Shown here: one piece after another, positions 33,335-44,291 of the stretch
Numbering within the stretch: position 1 is the first letter of the stretch
How the letters are laid out: the number at the start of each line of letters is the position of its first letter
NCBI GenBank assembly: GCA_030847615.1
Contig: JAUMIR010000004.1
Span: 226,404,501 to 226,468,500, forward strand
DNA length: 64,000 nt
Reading direction: 5' to 3'
Source: Gambelia wislizenii
Lineage: Eukaryota; Chordata; Lepidosauria; Squamata; Crotaphytidae
Notes under the pieces: generated by a model
The model's database searches: none
Told to the model about the DNA's origin: nothing
Seen by the model: the letters and a program-made list of their open reading frames with translations, nothing else
Translations under genes and position numbers: made by a program

Positions 33335-33403
33335 TCAAATAATTTCTGACATGACGGCCCTAGCTGAATCTGGCAAGATTTGTTCAGAAGGGGTTTGCCT
33401 TTG
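33335..33403 (-). mobile_element. Sauria-like SINE fragment
   Basis: CAAATAATTTCTGACATGAC ... GGCAAGATTTGTTCAGAAGG ... GGTTTGCCTTTG fits the body of BovB-tailed SINEs. It stops at the left end of a family B MITE. Confidence 0.5.
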
Positions 33404-33815
33404 GGGTTGTCTATATGGTAAAAATACCCCTCACAGAATTCACCTGGAAAACAAGCTGTCTTAGTGGGATCCTGCATTGTCTCATCATATTGTGAAGGAG
33501 GGGGGCCCAAAAGAGGAAAAACTACAGGAGAAAAGACAAAGCGCAAACCTGATTGGCCAGCTAAGTGCAGGGATGGGGTTTGGTTACAGGGGAAGCACCT
33601 GCTGCCATGTTGGATTTTCTCCTTAGTGAGTGATCGCTAAGGTGATAAAACGGGCATTTGTTCTATCTTTCCCCCCCCCTTTTTTTTTTTTGAAAGGTGG
33701 AATTTTGCTTGTGCACACCATAGAAATAGGTTTTAAAAAAATTTCAGCGGCTGCAGATTTAAAAATGTGCGGCCGGTCGCAGCTGCAGTTGTCCAGGTGT
33801 TTGTGGATTTAATAT
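33404..33815 (+). mobile_element. family B MITE, right end lost
   Basis: Starts GGGTTGTCTATATGGTAAAA and carries GTGAAGGAGGGGGGCCCAAA, GATTGGCCAGCTAAGTGCAG and AGTGAGTGATCGCTAAGGTG. The terminal TIR is missing at the right, where the sequence runs into a (TTTTA)n tract. Confidence 0.7.
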
Positions 33816-35195
33816 TCTTTTTATTTTATTATTTTATTTTATTTTAATTTTCATAGTTTTTGCCTCACCAAAGCTAACATGACTGCTCCCACAAAGAAAG
33901 ACAGTAACATGACAGAACCTCCTTGTTTGTTGCATTGATGGCTCTTGTTTTGAAGAATTTTTAGATAATGCCACAGATCAAGAATTTTTAATACCTTTGA
34001 AATCATGTTGTATCAATCCGTTTTTCATAGTCACATTACTGCCATGTTGTTACTGTGCTAAATTATCAATCAGACTTGTTACTTTCTGATACAGAATTCT
34101 GAACAGTTTATAGCTGTATAGTTGTAATTCTTAGGTATTTCAATTTACAATATTTGCAAGATAAGAATCCTGCAGTGTGATTTGTAGACCGCCCCCCTAC
34201 ACTAGCAAAGACTGATGATGTTTCAAACTAATGAAGGTGAAATGGCTGTCATGTTCGATACTTGAGGCTGCTTTTGACTGCAGAGGAATGTTGAAAATCT
34301 GTTCTATAATATAACTTGAATGGCTGAAATTACTTACTGGAAGCTGAAGTCTAAGTCAAACTTGTGGCCCCCTATTAGGCTGAATAATTTGAGATACATC
34401 GACATGCAGAGTTAGTGAGATATTCTTCCTGTGCTCTCAAGTACGAGTGACAGTGGGCAGTGTGTGACATCCTGTTAATAGAAAACCCTAAACGTCTGCT
34501 GCAAAAGGCAGAATGTAATACACTTGTAGATGAGATAACTACCTGTGCTGGACCAGAATAATAACAACATGATCTCACCAGCAAAGTGGATTCAGTTCCT
34601 ACAATTGCTGCTGTCTTTTTTTCTTCTGCAGAAGAGCACATATGGATGGCAGTTTTGTGTGAGAGAGGGAAAGAATCACTTCTATGGTTAGTTTTTGAAA
34701 GTGAAAGGATGTTGGTAAATTGACTCTCTGCAGAGTAAAGTGGGGAATTCCAACAGTTTCTTTCCTTTTCTTGAATTTAATACCAGTAGTTTCTTTTTTG
34801 CCATTTCTTCACAGATCCTGTATCTTAATAAATTGCAGCTCTACAGGCTTCAGGAACCTAAATGGAGTGTTTTATGGATATGTGTAAAACGTAAATACAT
34901 CCCGTAATTGCCAGTTGTTCAGTGATTGTTAGTTACCTCACTTATGTAGTTGCAGATTGTTTCTTGTTCCTACAAACTGAGTCAGTACCTGTAGTAATTG
35001 TAAACTGGGACTGTTTTCCAAGAATAGTGACACTAGATATTAGCTCAATTCAGCTCTTGCATTTGCCAAAACTTAGTAGTCCAATTGAGCTGTAACTTTG
35101 TAATGCAGCTGGACCTTGCCTGCATTTCCTGATTGTCAGGCTGTGCCGGGCAGTGAAGCAGTGTGATGTCTTCTTTGTGTCACTGAAAGGAGAAA
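33816..35195. other. intron 1 sequence, nothing recognised
   Basis: AT-rich, no recurring repeat found. Confidence 0.4.
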
Positions 35196-35204
35196 GGGAG
35201 GGGG

Positions 35205-35325
35205 GAGAAGAAGAAATGTGGCAGCACCTTTAAGACTAACTGGTTTTTATTGTCTCATGAGTTTTAGTGGCTATAAACCCACTTCTTCAGATGCAGTACA
35301 GAGTGATAATAAATGCTCAGGTATA
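35205..35325. repeat. unclassified dispersed repeat (TTCTTCAGATGCA family)
   Basis: Words GCACCTTTAAGACTAACTGG and CCCACTTCTTCAGATGCAG recur at 43185-43275 and, in variant form, at 62885-63170. They are common in reptile genomes. I cannot assign the class. Confidence 0.6.
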
Positions 35326-35602
35326 AACCATAGTTACACAGTTGTGGGCTTCGGATGGAATGTAATGGGAACCAGAAAGATGCAAATCATGAGCGTTGCT
35401 CTAAATTTTCAAAGGATTGGTGTAAGGTAATACCAGGCTTTGGGATCTTTAGAGTAGTCAGTATTGATGTGTGAAAGCAATAAATCTGCTCACCAAAAGT
35501 CAGTTTCCCATGGTTCAAAACTATGAGAAGATTCCTTTTCTTATATGTGCAATAGTGAGGACTCTTGTATTAATGTATATAATGTGCCATGAAGATTATA
35601 TA

Positions 35603-35739
35603 CAGTGGCATAGAAGAATGGTGTCCCTTATATAAAATGGCAAAATCAAGGTTTGCTTCTTGGGATTTATTTTTTTCTGGAACATTTTCAAGGAGTGGAA
35701 TCTGTGGATGCCAAATCCATGGATACAGAGGGTCAAATG
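35603..35739. mobile_element. Tigger-like MITE, internally deleted
   Basis: CAGTGGCATAGAAGAATGG at the left and GGATGCCAAATCCATGGATA then GGTCAAATG at the right. It shares ATATAAAATGGCAAAATCAA with the inverse of 15830-15860 and 37860-37900. Confidence 0.6.
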
Positions 35740-35880
35740 TAATTCAATTCAGCAGTTTCTTTCTCTAGTCTTCCTTTGTAATTTCCTTGAACTGCAACCT
35801 ATAAATCACTTACTGTATATCCAGGAGGGTCAAAATGTTCTGCAACTGGTTTTTGGGTATTGCAGCCTCTAATGTCAGAT

Positions 35881-36410
35881 TTCATAGAATTGTAGAATTG
35901 GAAGAGACCACAAGGGCCATCCAGTCCAACCTCCTGCCATGCAGGAAATCACGATCACAGCATCCCTGACAGATGGCCATCAAGCCTCTGAGCCACTGGT
36001 GACTTACCCTTTGGGTTCGGTTGGTCAACCAATTAAAAATCCACCTGACAGTTGCATTGTCTAGCCCACATGTCACTAACTTTTTGCAAGGATATCAAGG
36101 GGGACCTTGTTAAAAGCCTTACTAAAATCAAGATATGCTACATCCACAGCTTTCCCTTAATCTACCAAGTTTGTAACTCTATCGAAAAAAGAGATAAGAT
36201 TAGTCTGGCATTACTTCTTTTTGAGAAACCCATGCTGACTTTCAGTGATCATGGCATTCCTTTCTAAGTGTTTATAGACTATCTGTTTAATGATCTGCTC
36301 TAAAATCTTTCCTAGTATTGATGTCAGGCTGACTGGGAGATAATTATTTTGGTCTTCTCCCCACTCCTCCGCTGCCTTTTTAAAGTTGGGGACAACATTT
36401 TCTGAAATCA
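35881..36410 (-). pseudogene. CR1 LINE, RT fragment joined to the 3' end
   Basis: The reverse complement reads NVVPNFKKAAEEWED, then LPVSLTSILGKILEQI, a HGFLKKK stretch, then DVAYLDFSKAFNKVP and VRWIFNWLTNRTQRVSH, the CR1 RT. It then jumps directly to the CR1 3' end (GGCCCTTGTGGTCTCTTCC), so about a third of the ORF is deleted in between. Stops are present. Confidence 0.8.
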
Positions 36411-37689
36411 GCTTTCTTTCTTTTTCCTTTTAAAGTTATTTTTGTTAATGCACTATCTTGTGTAGAGACTATCCTGTTTGTCCATTGTAGTGTTAGAGGA
36501 GCATTGCTGGGATAGGATGGCATATATCACATTGGAGAAAGAGCAAGTAAATGTTCCTCTGACTTGTGAGTGATTGTAAGTGGAAGATTAAGAAGCTGTC
36601 TGAAGGCCAATAAAGGCCTGCCTCCCAGAGCTTGTGAGAGGGCTGTGTTGTTCTCCAGAAATGGTTGTAGCTTGTTGATGGTGCATTTGAGTGATCTCAG
36701 CTGGTGAAATTATGGCTTTCATTGTAATATTAAGATTTCTATATATTCCTCATCATAAAACATCCCAGGACTGTTTGCAAAGCATTTTAAAAACCAAAGG
36801 AACAGCTATAAAGTATATTTTAAAAATCATGCGAACTCTAACACAATAACAATGAACCAGAAAAATGAGAAATTGGAAAAATATAATTATCAGTGTTCAG
36901 AATATACTCTAATTAAAATGGAGATAAAAAGTCATACGCTGATTCCTAAAAGATAATGAAATTAGCCTCAGAAAGGCTTCTTTTAAGATGGTATTCTACA
37001 GCTGGGATATAACAGATAAGAAAACCCTCCCCTTTGTTGCAAACTACAGTACTTGATTTCTGATCACTCTGCTACTCTGAAAGTAATCCCAGTGAAAGAT
37101 TTTGGTTGGCTTAAAGAAGGTGGTCTTTAAGCTTGAATCTTGATATAACAGAGGTTTTTGTAGGAAGGCCATTATTATATCCAGGAATTCTCTGTGTAGT
37201 TTATTGTAGATGTGATTGCATACCCACTGACCCCCCTCCCCTCGGAGCAGGTAGGTATGTTCTCAGTGATCCAGCAATGTCCCCCCCCCCTCCAGATGGC
37301 TTGAAGTAATTTCTAACCAATTTTGCTTGCTTCACTACCTGCAGCTATTCCAAGCCATGGTTAGTTTAGCCAGCATGGTTTATACTGTCTACTGTTAACT
37401 TCTTGATTGGATTACTGTAATGTGTTTTATGTGGGGTTTCCCTGTGTATGACTAGCAAATTTCAGTTAGTGCAGAATGAAGCTGGTGGGATCATATTACA
37501 TTGATTCTGAAGTGTTCCTATGTCAGAGTGCTGCTTTTGACCTTTACATTCTTAAATGTCTTCAGAACCAAATGTAATGACAAATTCCTCTTCAGGTTTT
37601 GGCTTGTTCTAATATCTGCAGAGGAGTTTGTAAAAAAACAAACAAACTTCCTGACACATTATGACTTTGGTTTTTTGTCCGGGTGTGGG
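36411..37689. other. intron 1 sequence, nothing recognised
   Basis: No exon or recurring repeat found. Confidence 0.4.
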
Positions 37690-37785
37690 GGGTTGGGCTG
37701 TGAGGCTGTGGCTGGCATCTTCAGAAAAGGTTGGGTAGGGGTGTGTGGGGTTTATATACTCTGAGTCCCTGTTGGAGAGGATATA

Positions 37786-38004
37786 CAGTTGTCCCTTCAT
37801 ATCCACGGATTTGGTATCCACGGCTTGAAAATATTCTTAAAAAATAATAATCCAAAAAGCAAACCTTGATTTTGTCACCTTATATAATGGACACCATTTT
37901 GCTATGCCATTGCATATAATGAGACTTGGGTATTCACAGATTTTGTTATCCACGGGGTGGGGGGGTCCTGGAACCAAACCCCAGCGAATATGGAGGGACA
38001 ACTG
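37786..38004. mobile_element. Tigger-like (MER2-style) MITE
   Basis: 219 bp, from CAGTTGTCCCTTCATATCCA to TATGGAGGGACAACTG, a 10-bp perfect inverted end, with TA on both sides. It is internally like 15725-15961. Confidence 0.85.
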
Positions 38005-38360
38005 TATGAATTTTTGTATTTGAATGGCTGTTTCTTGGGGTGAGATATGCAAGGAGGATTAGTGTCTGTTTGGCTAATGGTCCATTGTCTGCTGGAACAC
38101 CCCCTGGGTGTTCATTTGCAGTCCTGAAAAACTGCAGTTCAGTCCTGAAAAACACCAAAATCAAAACTTAACACATGCAAATGAACTTCACCCAGGGACA
38201 GAGGGATTTCCAGCAGACAATAGACCATTAGCCAAACAGACACTAATCCTCCTTGCGTATCTCACCCCAAGAACTAGCCATTCGAATACACAAATTTACA
38301 TATCTTCTCCAACAGGGACTCACAGTATATAAACCTCACACACCCCTACCCAACCATTCT

Positions 38361-38395
38361 CTGAAGATGCCAGCCACAGATGCAGGCGAAACGTC
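38361..38395 (+). ncRNA. hammerhead-ribozyme-like motif, unproven
   Basis: The order CTGAAGA (38361), a stem GCCAGC/GCAGGC, GAAA (38388) and CGTC (to 38395) follows a type I hammerhead: CUGANGA, stem II, GAAA, helix III, then cleavage after UC. Helix III would be the self-complementary ACGU, which would need a dimer. One extra U after the first core box and an A-A mismatch in stem II argue against full activity. Hammerheads are described in Penelope-like elements. Confidence 0.4.
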
Positions 38396-38464
38396 AGGAA
38401 TAAACTCTTCCAGAACACAGTCTCCCAGCCTGACCCCCCCCCCACAGAAAACCTATGGATGCCG

Positions 38465-38900
38465 GCCGTAAAAGCCTTCAGCTTCACACATTATGACTTT
38501 GTTCATACATTGTGATAAGCCATGCTGTGTTTTAGTGAAATTCGTCTTGTAATATTTGAATTCACTTTTGCTAACAAGCCATGGTTTGTTTGCCAGAAAC
38601 AAACCACAATATGAACCCATGATGATGTACAACATCTGAACCTGCAACTGTAGCTTTTTACTGGTTTGTTGCTTGAGCTGTTCACTGAAACAGGAGCTGA
38701 TGAAAGGACAGGAAAGAAAGAAGGCGGAAATGGAGGGAATAAGAAATGGTTTAGATTTTTTTTACTTAATTTAGTTGGTCGCTTAAGTAACACACAATGA
38801 CTAACACAAAACATCATGTATAAGTGCACTCAATGTGTCAATAAAGAATGCCTTATTGTGGCATCTTATTATGGGTCTTACTGCCTCTCTCCCTCATACA
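38465..38900. other. intron 1 sequence, possible old fold-back
   Basis: Words AACAAGCCATGGTTTGTTTG and AGAAACAAACCACAATATG are partly inverted, resembling the pattern at 4790-5050. Nothing clear otherwise. Confidence 0.35.
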
Positions 38901-38917
38901 CATTTCTGTTTTTTTAG

Positions 38918-38968
38918 GCTGAAGACTTTGGGTGACAAATCAAGAGAAGCTAAAATAAGTAAACCAAG
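38918..38968 (+). CDS. DTNBP1: dysbindin (DTNBP1) coding exon 2
   Basis: A 51-bp exon between a T-rich acceptor (TTTTTTTAG) and the donor GTAATG. It enters in phase 2 from exon 1 and encodes LKTLGDKSREAKISKPR after the split glycine codon. The human stretch, as I recall it, is LKTLSDKSREAKVKSKPR, so this copy is one residue shorter. It leaves in phase 2. Confidence 0.88.
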
Positions 38969-39104
38969 GTAATGTTGGATAGAAATATTGTTTCAAGTAA
39001 AACTTTTAGAGTGAGAAATTATGTGACCTTATGCATGGTATTATGAGGCATCACATAATCTGATCTAATGAATAGCATTCCAAAACTTATATTCCAAAAC
39101 TTAT

Positions 39105-39376
39105 GGAGTCCTGGTGGTGCAGTGGTTAAATGCCAGTACTGCAAGCCACCACATTGCAAGTTCTATTCCAGCGGGCTCCAAGGTTCACTCAGCCTTCCAT
39201 CCTTTCGTAGGTCGGTAAATTGAGTACCCATCTTGTGGGGAGCAATTAGCTAACACACATTGGAAACTGTTTAATGCAGTGTAGATGTGTAAATAGCTAT
39301 TGCTTAAAACAATTTGTAAGCTGCTCTGATAGCCTTGTGGCTGAAGAGCGGGGTATAAATAACTAAATAAATAAAT
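39105..39376 (+). mobile_element. tRNA-derived SINE with L2-like tail
   Basis: The head contains an A box (TGGTGCAGTGG, 39115-39125) and a B box (GTTCTATTCC, 39160-39169) of RNA polymerase III promoters. The tail TGTAAGCTGCTCTGATAGCC ... GCGGGGTATAAATA ends in (AAATA)n and resembles L2-type LINE ends. It lies in intron 2 in sense orientation. Confidence 0.8.
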
Positions 39377-39875
39377 TTTAAAAAATATTAACAAAATCCC
39401 ATCTTTTTTTATATTCCCTGGAGTACATTACGGTTTGATCTCAATTTGCTGTGTAGTTGTAGTAAAATGTAGCTGTTATATTCAGATCCGTTTTACAAGT
39501 GTTAACATCTTTTCTGTGCTACACTGGGAAATGCTAGCACAATACACCAAAGCAGTAGTGACATCTATTGGAGTTTTTAAATTCAGTTTCTGGAAAAGTC
39601 CTTATGTATCTTGTGGGTTATAAATGAAGTAGAGAACTTGTTGGGTTACATCTTACAATGTGCTCTTTGGGCCAAACAAACCTGAATGTAGTGGCTGTAG
39701 GAAGTATTAAAGTTTTTACTGAAAAAACCATGTTCTAAGTATTGCCTTATAGTTGTCCTTGGAACTGTTAGCACTTGCAACTTGATTAGAAATAAGGCAG
39801 TTGGGTGACTGTAAACATTTGAGAAACCCTGTAGAATTTCCTCATTTTAATGCATTTCTATACTTTTTATTACAG

Positions 39876-39926
39876 GACTGTACAGTGTTCGCCAGAGTTT
39901 TCTGCTGGGTTAGTTCTGCTAAGCAG
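39876..39926 (+). CDS. DTNBP1: dysbindin (DTNBP1) coding exon 3
   Basis: Exactly 51 bp between TTTTTATTACAG and GTAACT, so the frame is kept. It encodes TVQCSPEFSAGLVLLS flanked by split arginine codons. The SAGLxLLSRYEDTW stretch that crosses into exon 4 is strongly conserved in dysbindins. The upstream QCSPEF differs from the human FLPKY region. Confidence 0.87.
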
Positions 39927-40014
39927 GTAACTTTTTAGTTAAATTCTCAAATTTCTAGTAGATTCATAATTCTGCTTATATCCCTGGAGAAACTGATGTG
40001 CCTGAAAGACAGAG

Positions 40015-40938
40015 GGGTTGTCTGTATGGCGGAAATACTCCTCATAGAATTCGAGGAGAATACGCTCTGTCTGTCTTTATTTATTTGAGTATTTATACCC
40101 TACTCTTCAGCCACAAAGGCTCTCAGAAGAGCTTACAAATTGGTTAGCAATAGCACTTATGCATCTACACCACTTTTATAGTGCAAGGTGCACTCTGAGC
40201 AGTTTACAGTGTGGTACCTAATTGCCCCCACAAGCTGAGTACTCATTTTACTGACCTACGAAAGGATGGAAGGCTGAGTCAACGTTGGAGCCCTGCAGGA
40301 TCGAACTCACAATGTTGTGGCTGCAGTACTGGCATTTAACCATTGCGCCACCAGGGCTCCCTAATGAGATCCCACATCAATCCGCCATATTCGGAAGGAG
40401 GGGGGCCAAAAATGTTGCAGAAAAAGCCTCTGTGGCTTTTCCAGTATTTTAAAAAATATTCCATGGGGAATGCTTATTCCCACTCATTGGGACAACTGAT
40501 TCGCTTTGCTGCGCATTCCCAATAAGAGTGGAAGTGGAAAGCTGATTGTTCGGACATGCACAGGGGACAGAGCTTGCTAATAAGACAAGCACCTGAAGCC
40601 ACCATGTTGGATTCTCACTGTAGCAATTATGCTCTGAGGCAATGGAACAGCATTTTTTTCCTACTTATTTAAGCATTCGGAATATCATGCTTCCACACCT
40701 TGGATATGCTTTTTTAAAAAATACTGTTTGGCGGCAGCAACCAGTGACAATAAATATGCAAGTCATTCACTCGCACCCGCTATGTTGATTTGCAGACAAT
40801 GCCCATTTGAACAATGAATGCAGATTGCTTTGCATGCCTGTGATCTTGCCAAAAAATCATTAAGACAAATTGAAAGCTGCTGCAGATTGGCATTAGTGCA
40901 CATCTGTCCACATTTTATTGCCATTTATAGACAAGCCC
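40015..40938 (+). mobile_element. family B MITE with a nested SINE
   Basis: Starts GGGTTGTCTGTATGG and ends TATAGACAAGCCC followed by TAA. It carries ATTCGGAAGGAGGGGGGCC, GCTGATTGTTCGGACATGCA and CACTGTAGCAATTATGC. A SINE sits at 40075-40361, so the MITE itself is about 640 bp. Confidence 0.75.
40075..40361 (-). mobile_element. tRNA-derived SINE in the MITE
   Basis: Inverse of the 39105-39376 SINE: tail TATTTATACCCTACTCTTCA at the left, and GCGCCACCAGGGCTCCC at the right, with GGTTAAATGCCAGTACTGCAG on the minus strand (split as GGTTAAATGCC and AGTACTGCAG). Its insertion postdates the MITE. Confidence 0.8.
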
Positions 40939-41299
40939 TAAAAAATACTCTTGTAAATTATCTCAGAGGCATTTGTAATACAGTGTTACTTTCAGTAGTC
41001 GTAAAGCAATTCAATTTTTAAAAATTTACTTGGTGTTACTACCTGGCATACTGCAATTATTGCCTTGCTGAAACCTTGTGACACCCAAGTGGTCTCATTC
41101 TATCATCCAAGCAGCCTCTTCAGCAAGACCACAAAGTGTTCACAGCCGTTTTTGGCAATCAGTTAAACGATATACAAAAATACTACCCACACCAAAAATG
41201 ATCAGATTTTATGTCCAACATAAATATTTAAAGTGCTGTTGGGGCCCTTAACATACATACTTCATTATGGTAAAACAGTTAACAACAATGGAAACCAGC
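40939..41299. other. intron 3 spacer, nothing recognised
   Basis: No feature seen. Confidence 0.35.
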
Positions 41300-42230
41300 T
41301 GCATTATTGGTACTCAGTGCCTTTTGAGTGGCCTTATTTAACTTTTCCAGAAATGTAATTATGGTATGAAATTCATCTCTGTAATTAACATACTTATAAA
41401 AATTCCAGAGCAAGAATCTTAATAATTTAATGTCATATGCCATAGCTTTTCATGAGGTACCAAACAAGGTTGTCCATTATCTCCACTCTTGTTTGCTGTA
41501 CCAATTGAACCATTAGCAAATCACACAATGATGATGAAGTTGAGGGATAACAGTTAACACACACACCTTATTACATTTTTTTTGCTGATGGTATACTATT
41601 ATTCTCATCCAACCCATCCAAAGCCCTTCTAGCTTAACAGAACACACTGCCCCTCATAAAAAAATGTAGGATTTAAAATTACTTTCACTAAATCACAACT
41701 GTTCTGTCTTCATTTATCCACTGCAGAACAACTTAGTATTGGCAGAAAAAATGAAATGAACTTAAGCTTCTCAGGTTTTTGCTATGAAGCAGCTCATTGA
41801 TTGAAAATCTTGCAAAATATTCACAATACGTGGTCTATGTGTTAGTGGCTGCCCATTAGCCTGGGAGACTTTGGACACAAATATAGAAGGCAGCAGAATC
41901 AATTGGTTTCTAAATGTGTTCCTTTGCAATATTTTTATCACAAATACAATCTCATGGGCTTTAATGGGCTTTGAAGTCTTATGTACTGAAACAGACTTAG
42001 ATCTAGGGTAGCAGCATCAAAAAAATATAACTGGCTCAATGACAATTCACAAATAGAAGCTTTTACAACTGGTTTATGTAAAATCAATGTGGGAAACTGA
42101 TCTAAATATTACCATAACAAATGTGCAATGGAGTAACATTTGGACCTCCCCCCCCCCATTTTTAAATCAGTAACTGCATTATTACTATTACTTAATAGAA
42201 CATTTGGGAGCTGAATAAACTACACCTAAA
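41300..42230 (+). pseudogene. L1 LINE fragment, decayed
   Basis: The stretch at 41450-41640 reads RGTKQGCPLSPLLFAVPIEP, then after a shift FADGILLFSSNPSKALL, the RT motifs 4-5 of L1 with the catalytic YADD box altered to FADG. It is about as diverged as the larger L1 at 56.2-62 kb. Boundaries are approximate. Confidence 0.65.
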
Positions 42231-42745
42231 GATTAATACTGTGGCAGAGACATGGTGAGGAGAGAGTTTAAAAGGAGAACAGAACAGCAAAGAAGATAAC
42301 ACATATTAAATCTATTGCTACTTGCAAGTCTGAATTTTAAATCTGTAATTGCACATTTCTTAATGGATTGTATTTGTTCTAAAAATTTGAAGTTAAAATT
42401 GAAATAAAAGACAAGATCACTGTGGACTGTTTTTTTAAAAAAAGTCAAAAATGCTGAGAATAGATAATTTCAATACAGTATTAACTGTATTCTTGGTAAT
42501 GGGGAGCTAAATCAACATTAGTTCTATCTAGAGGAGACATATTGAAATCAATCTGATATAAATTCATTTTGATTAAGAAATCCCATTCATTTCAAAGGAT
42601 CTTCTCTAAATGTCACAAAATCAGTTATTGTCAAAAGACTGTTCTTCTTTATAGTAAACAGTAAGCACATCAGTTTAGCACCATGAAGCGAGTTTGTGGT
42701 TATCTTAAGTATAAGCTCTAATCATACTTCTGTTTCCCTTTGTGA
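42231..42745. other. intron 3 spacer, nothing recognised
   Basis: AT-rich, may include more L1 3' sequence. Confidence 0.35.
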
Positions 42746-42747
42746 AG

Positions 42748-42808
42748 GTATGAAGATACTTGGGCATCTCTGCACAGAGGAGGAAAAGAATGTGCAAAAG
42801 CTGGAGAG
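42748..42808 (+). CDS. DTNBP1: dysbindin (DTNBP1) coding exon 4
   Basis: A 61-bp exon from the acceptor CCCTTTGTGAAG to the donor GTAAAG. It completes the arginine of exon 3 and encodes YEDTWASLHRGGKECAKAGE, ending in phase 0. Human has the same layout with YEDTWAALHRRAKDCASAGE from memory. The acceptor is followed by G and has a short pyrimidine tract. Confidence 0.88.
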
Positions 42809-43184
42809 GTAAAGCATACAGAAATTAATTTATTCTTTTTGTTTTAGAACTTAATTGTTAATTGTGTTCAGATGTTTTGCATTCAGGAAGAAAATACCTC
42901 CATGTATATGAGCATTCAGAGAGGAAAGTGCAAGCTGCATGAGGATTTTTGGGAGAGGGAAATTTTCTTTTGTTTGGTTCCTTGCAGTAAGGAAAGAGGA
43001 TTGCTGATATGTCTGACCCTAGATGTGTACATGTGTGCATGCACCTGTCCCAAGAAAACATGTGACTTCTTGGGTTGAAAAGTTTATGCATGCCTGTATT
43101 TAAAAGTAGGAGCAGATTAAAGCAATTGCTATAAATTTTAAATTCCATTAAATAAACAGAGAGGAGAAAGAAAAAGAAAAGCGA

Positions 43185-43290
43185 TTTTGGCACTCTGAAG
43201 ACAAAGCCACTGCTTTCAGTAGACATTTGTGGACTCCAGCCTATTTCTTCAGATGCATTTGAAAAAATAGGCTTCAGGTACATCTGAAAT
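43185..43290. repeat. unclassified dispersed repeat (TTCTTCAGATGCA family)
   Basis: TGGACTCCAGCCTATTTCTT and CAGATGCATTTGAAAAAATA match the family seen at 35205 and 62885. Confidence 0.55.
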
Positions 43291-43558
43291 TTGCTATAAT
43301 CCACAAATCTTGTGCTGAAAATTGGTTAGTCTTACATTCCATGAAACTAATTCCCCCCGTTCCTTTCCTCTTTCTATGATTAGGCAGGCTAGCACAGGTA
43401 TCTTTTTGAAAATATAAAAGTAAATGACGTGTACTCACTTTTGGATAGAATGGGAAGATGTCTAGTTACAGCATAGAATTGCAGAATGGAAATATGTTAC
43501 AATAAAGTTAGTGCCAATTTCATAATTTTAGTATTATCTTTGGTGTTAAACATTGCAG

Positions 43559-43691
43559 TTGGTGGATAGTGAAGTTGTGATGCTTTCTGCTCACTGGGAG
43601 AAGAAGAGAAGTAGTCTCCTAGACCTCCAGGAACAGCTCCAGCAAATTCCAGTATTCTTAGCAGATTTGGAATCCACAACAGCTAGCCTGA
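43559..43691 (+). CDS. DTNBP1: dysbindin (DTNBP1) coding exon 5
   Basis: A 133-bp exon between AAACATTGCAG and GTAAGT. It encodes [20 protein letters not shown] followed by [20 protein letters not shown] and TASL, the start of the dysbindin coiled-coil region that mediates BLOC-1 assembly. It leaves in phase 1, which fits the known next exon starting with the rest of a threonine codon. That exon (THLEASFEEVE in human) was not found in the 20.3 kb that follow, so intron 5 continues past the window. Confidence 0.9.
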
Positions 43692-44291
43692 GTAAGTGTC
43701 TGTATATTTTGCTTTTAAAATTTATTTTATAGACTTACACCTAGCCTTTCAGAAATGTTTCCTTCAAGGCAGTTACAAAAATTGTAGAAGCAGTATAATC
43801 CAATATAGTGTTGCTTCAAGAAACAGATTTAACTCTTCTGCTACCCTGGAATTAATCAAAGGAGAACCATGAGACAGAGCCATGTATTGTGAACATATTG
43901 ATGACTTTTCAGCCCAAATTTCATGATATTATGCTTCTAGGTTAATTTCATGTAGATCTAAAATATATATATATGGGGTATGCTTTGGGACCATGTGGCC
44001 TCCCTTAGCTTATGCACTGGAGCAGCAGTTCTCTTGGGATGTCTTCTAGATATAACTCAAAAAGAGAAGATGCATCCACAAAATAATTCCTACCAAATCT
44101 TAATTCAGAGAGCCACCCCAGAAGCATATAATGCAATTGAAGGCTACTGAATGTTCCAAGAGAATCAGCAGGGTTGCACCCTACTATCTCCCAATGGAGG
44201 CCTTCCACCATGATGACTAAGTTTTAAAAGAGTCTTTAGAAATATCACTCCATATAATAATATATAATATACAGAGAGACACACACACACA
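43692..44291. other. intron 5 spacer, nothing recognised
   Basis: A short (CA)n tract lies just before 44292. No feature seen. Confidence 0.35.

Larger units (their letters stand above)
37690..38400. mobile_element. Penelope-like 3' sequences in inverted-repeat arrangement
   Basis: The right arm (about 38185-38400) and the left arm (about 37700-38100) are inverted copies: TCCAACAGGGACTCACAGTA with AACCTCACACACCCCTACCC on the right is matched by the inverse of 37715-37780 on the left. The Tigger-like element at 37786-38004 splits the left arm. The right-arm end GAAGATGCCAGCCACAGATG then CAGGCGAAACGTCAGG is the sequence I associate with reptile Penelope-like elements. Penelope insertions are often inverted or tandem. 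No reverse transcriptase remains. Confidence 0.55.
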
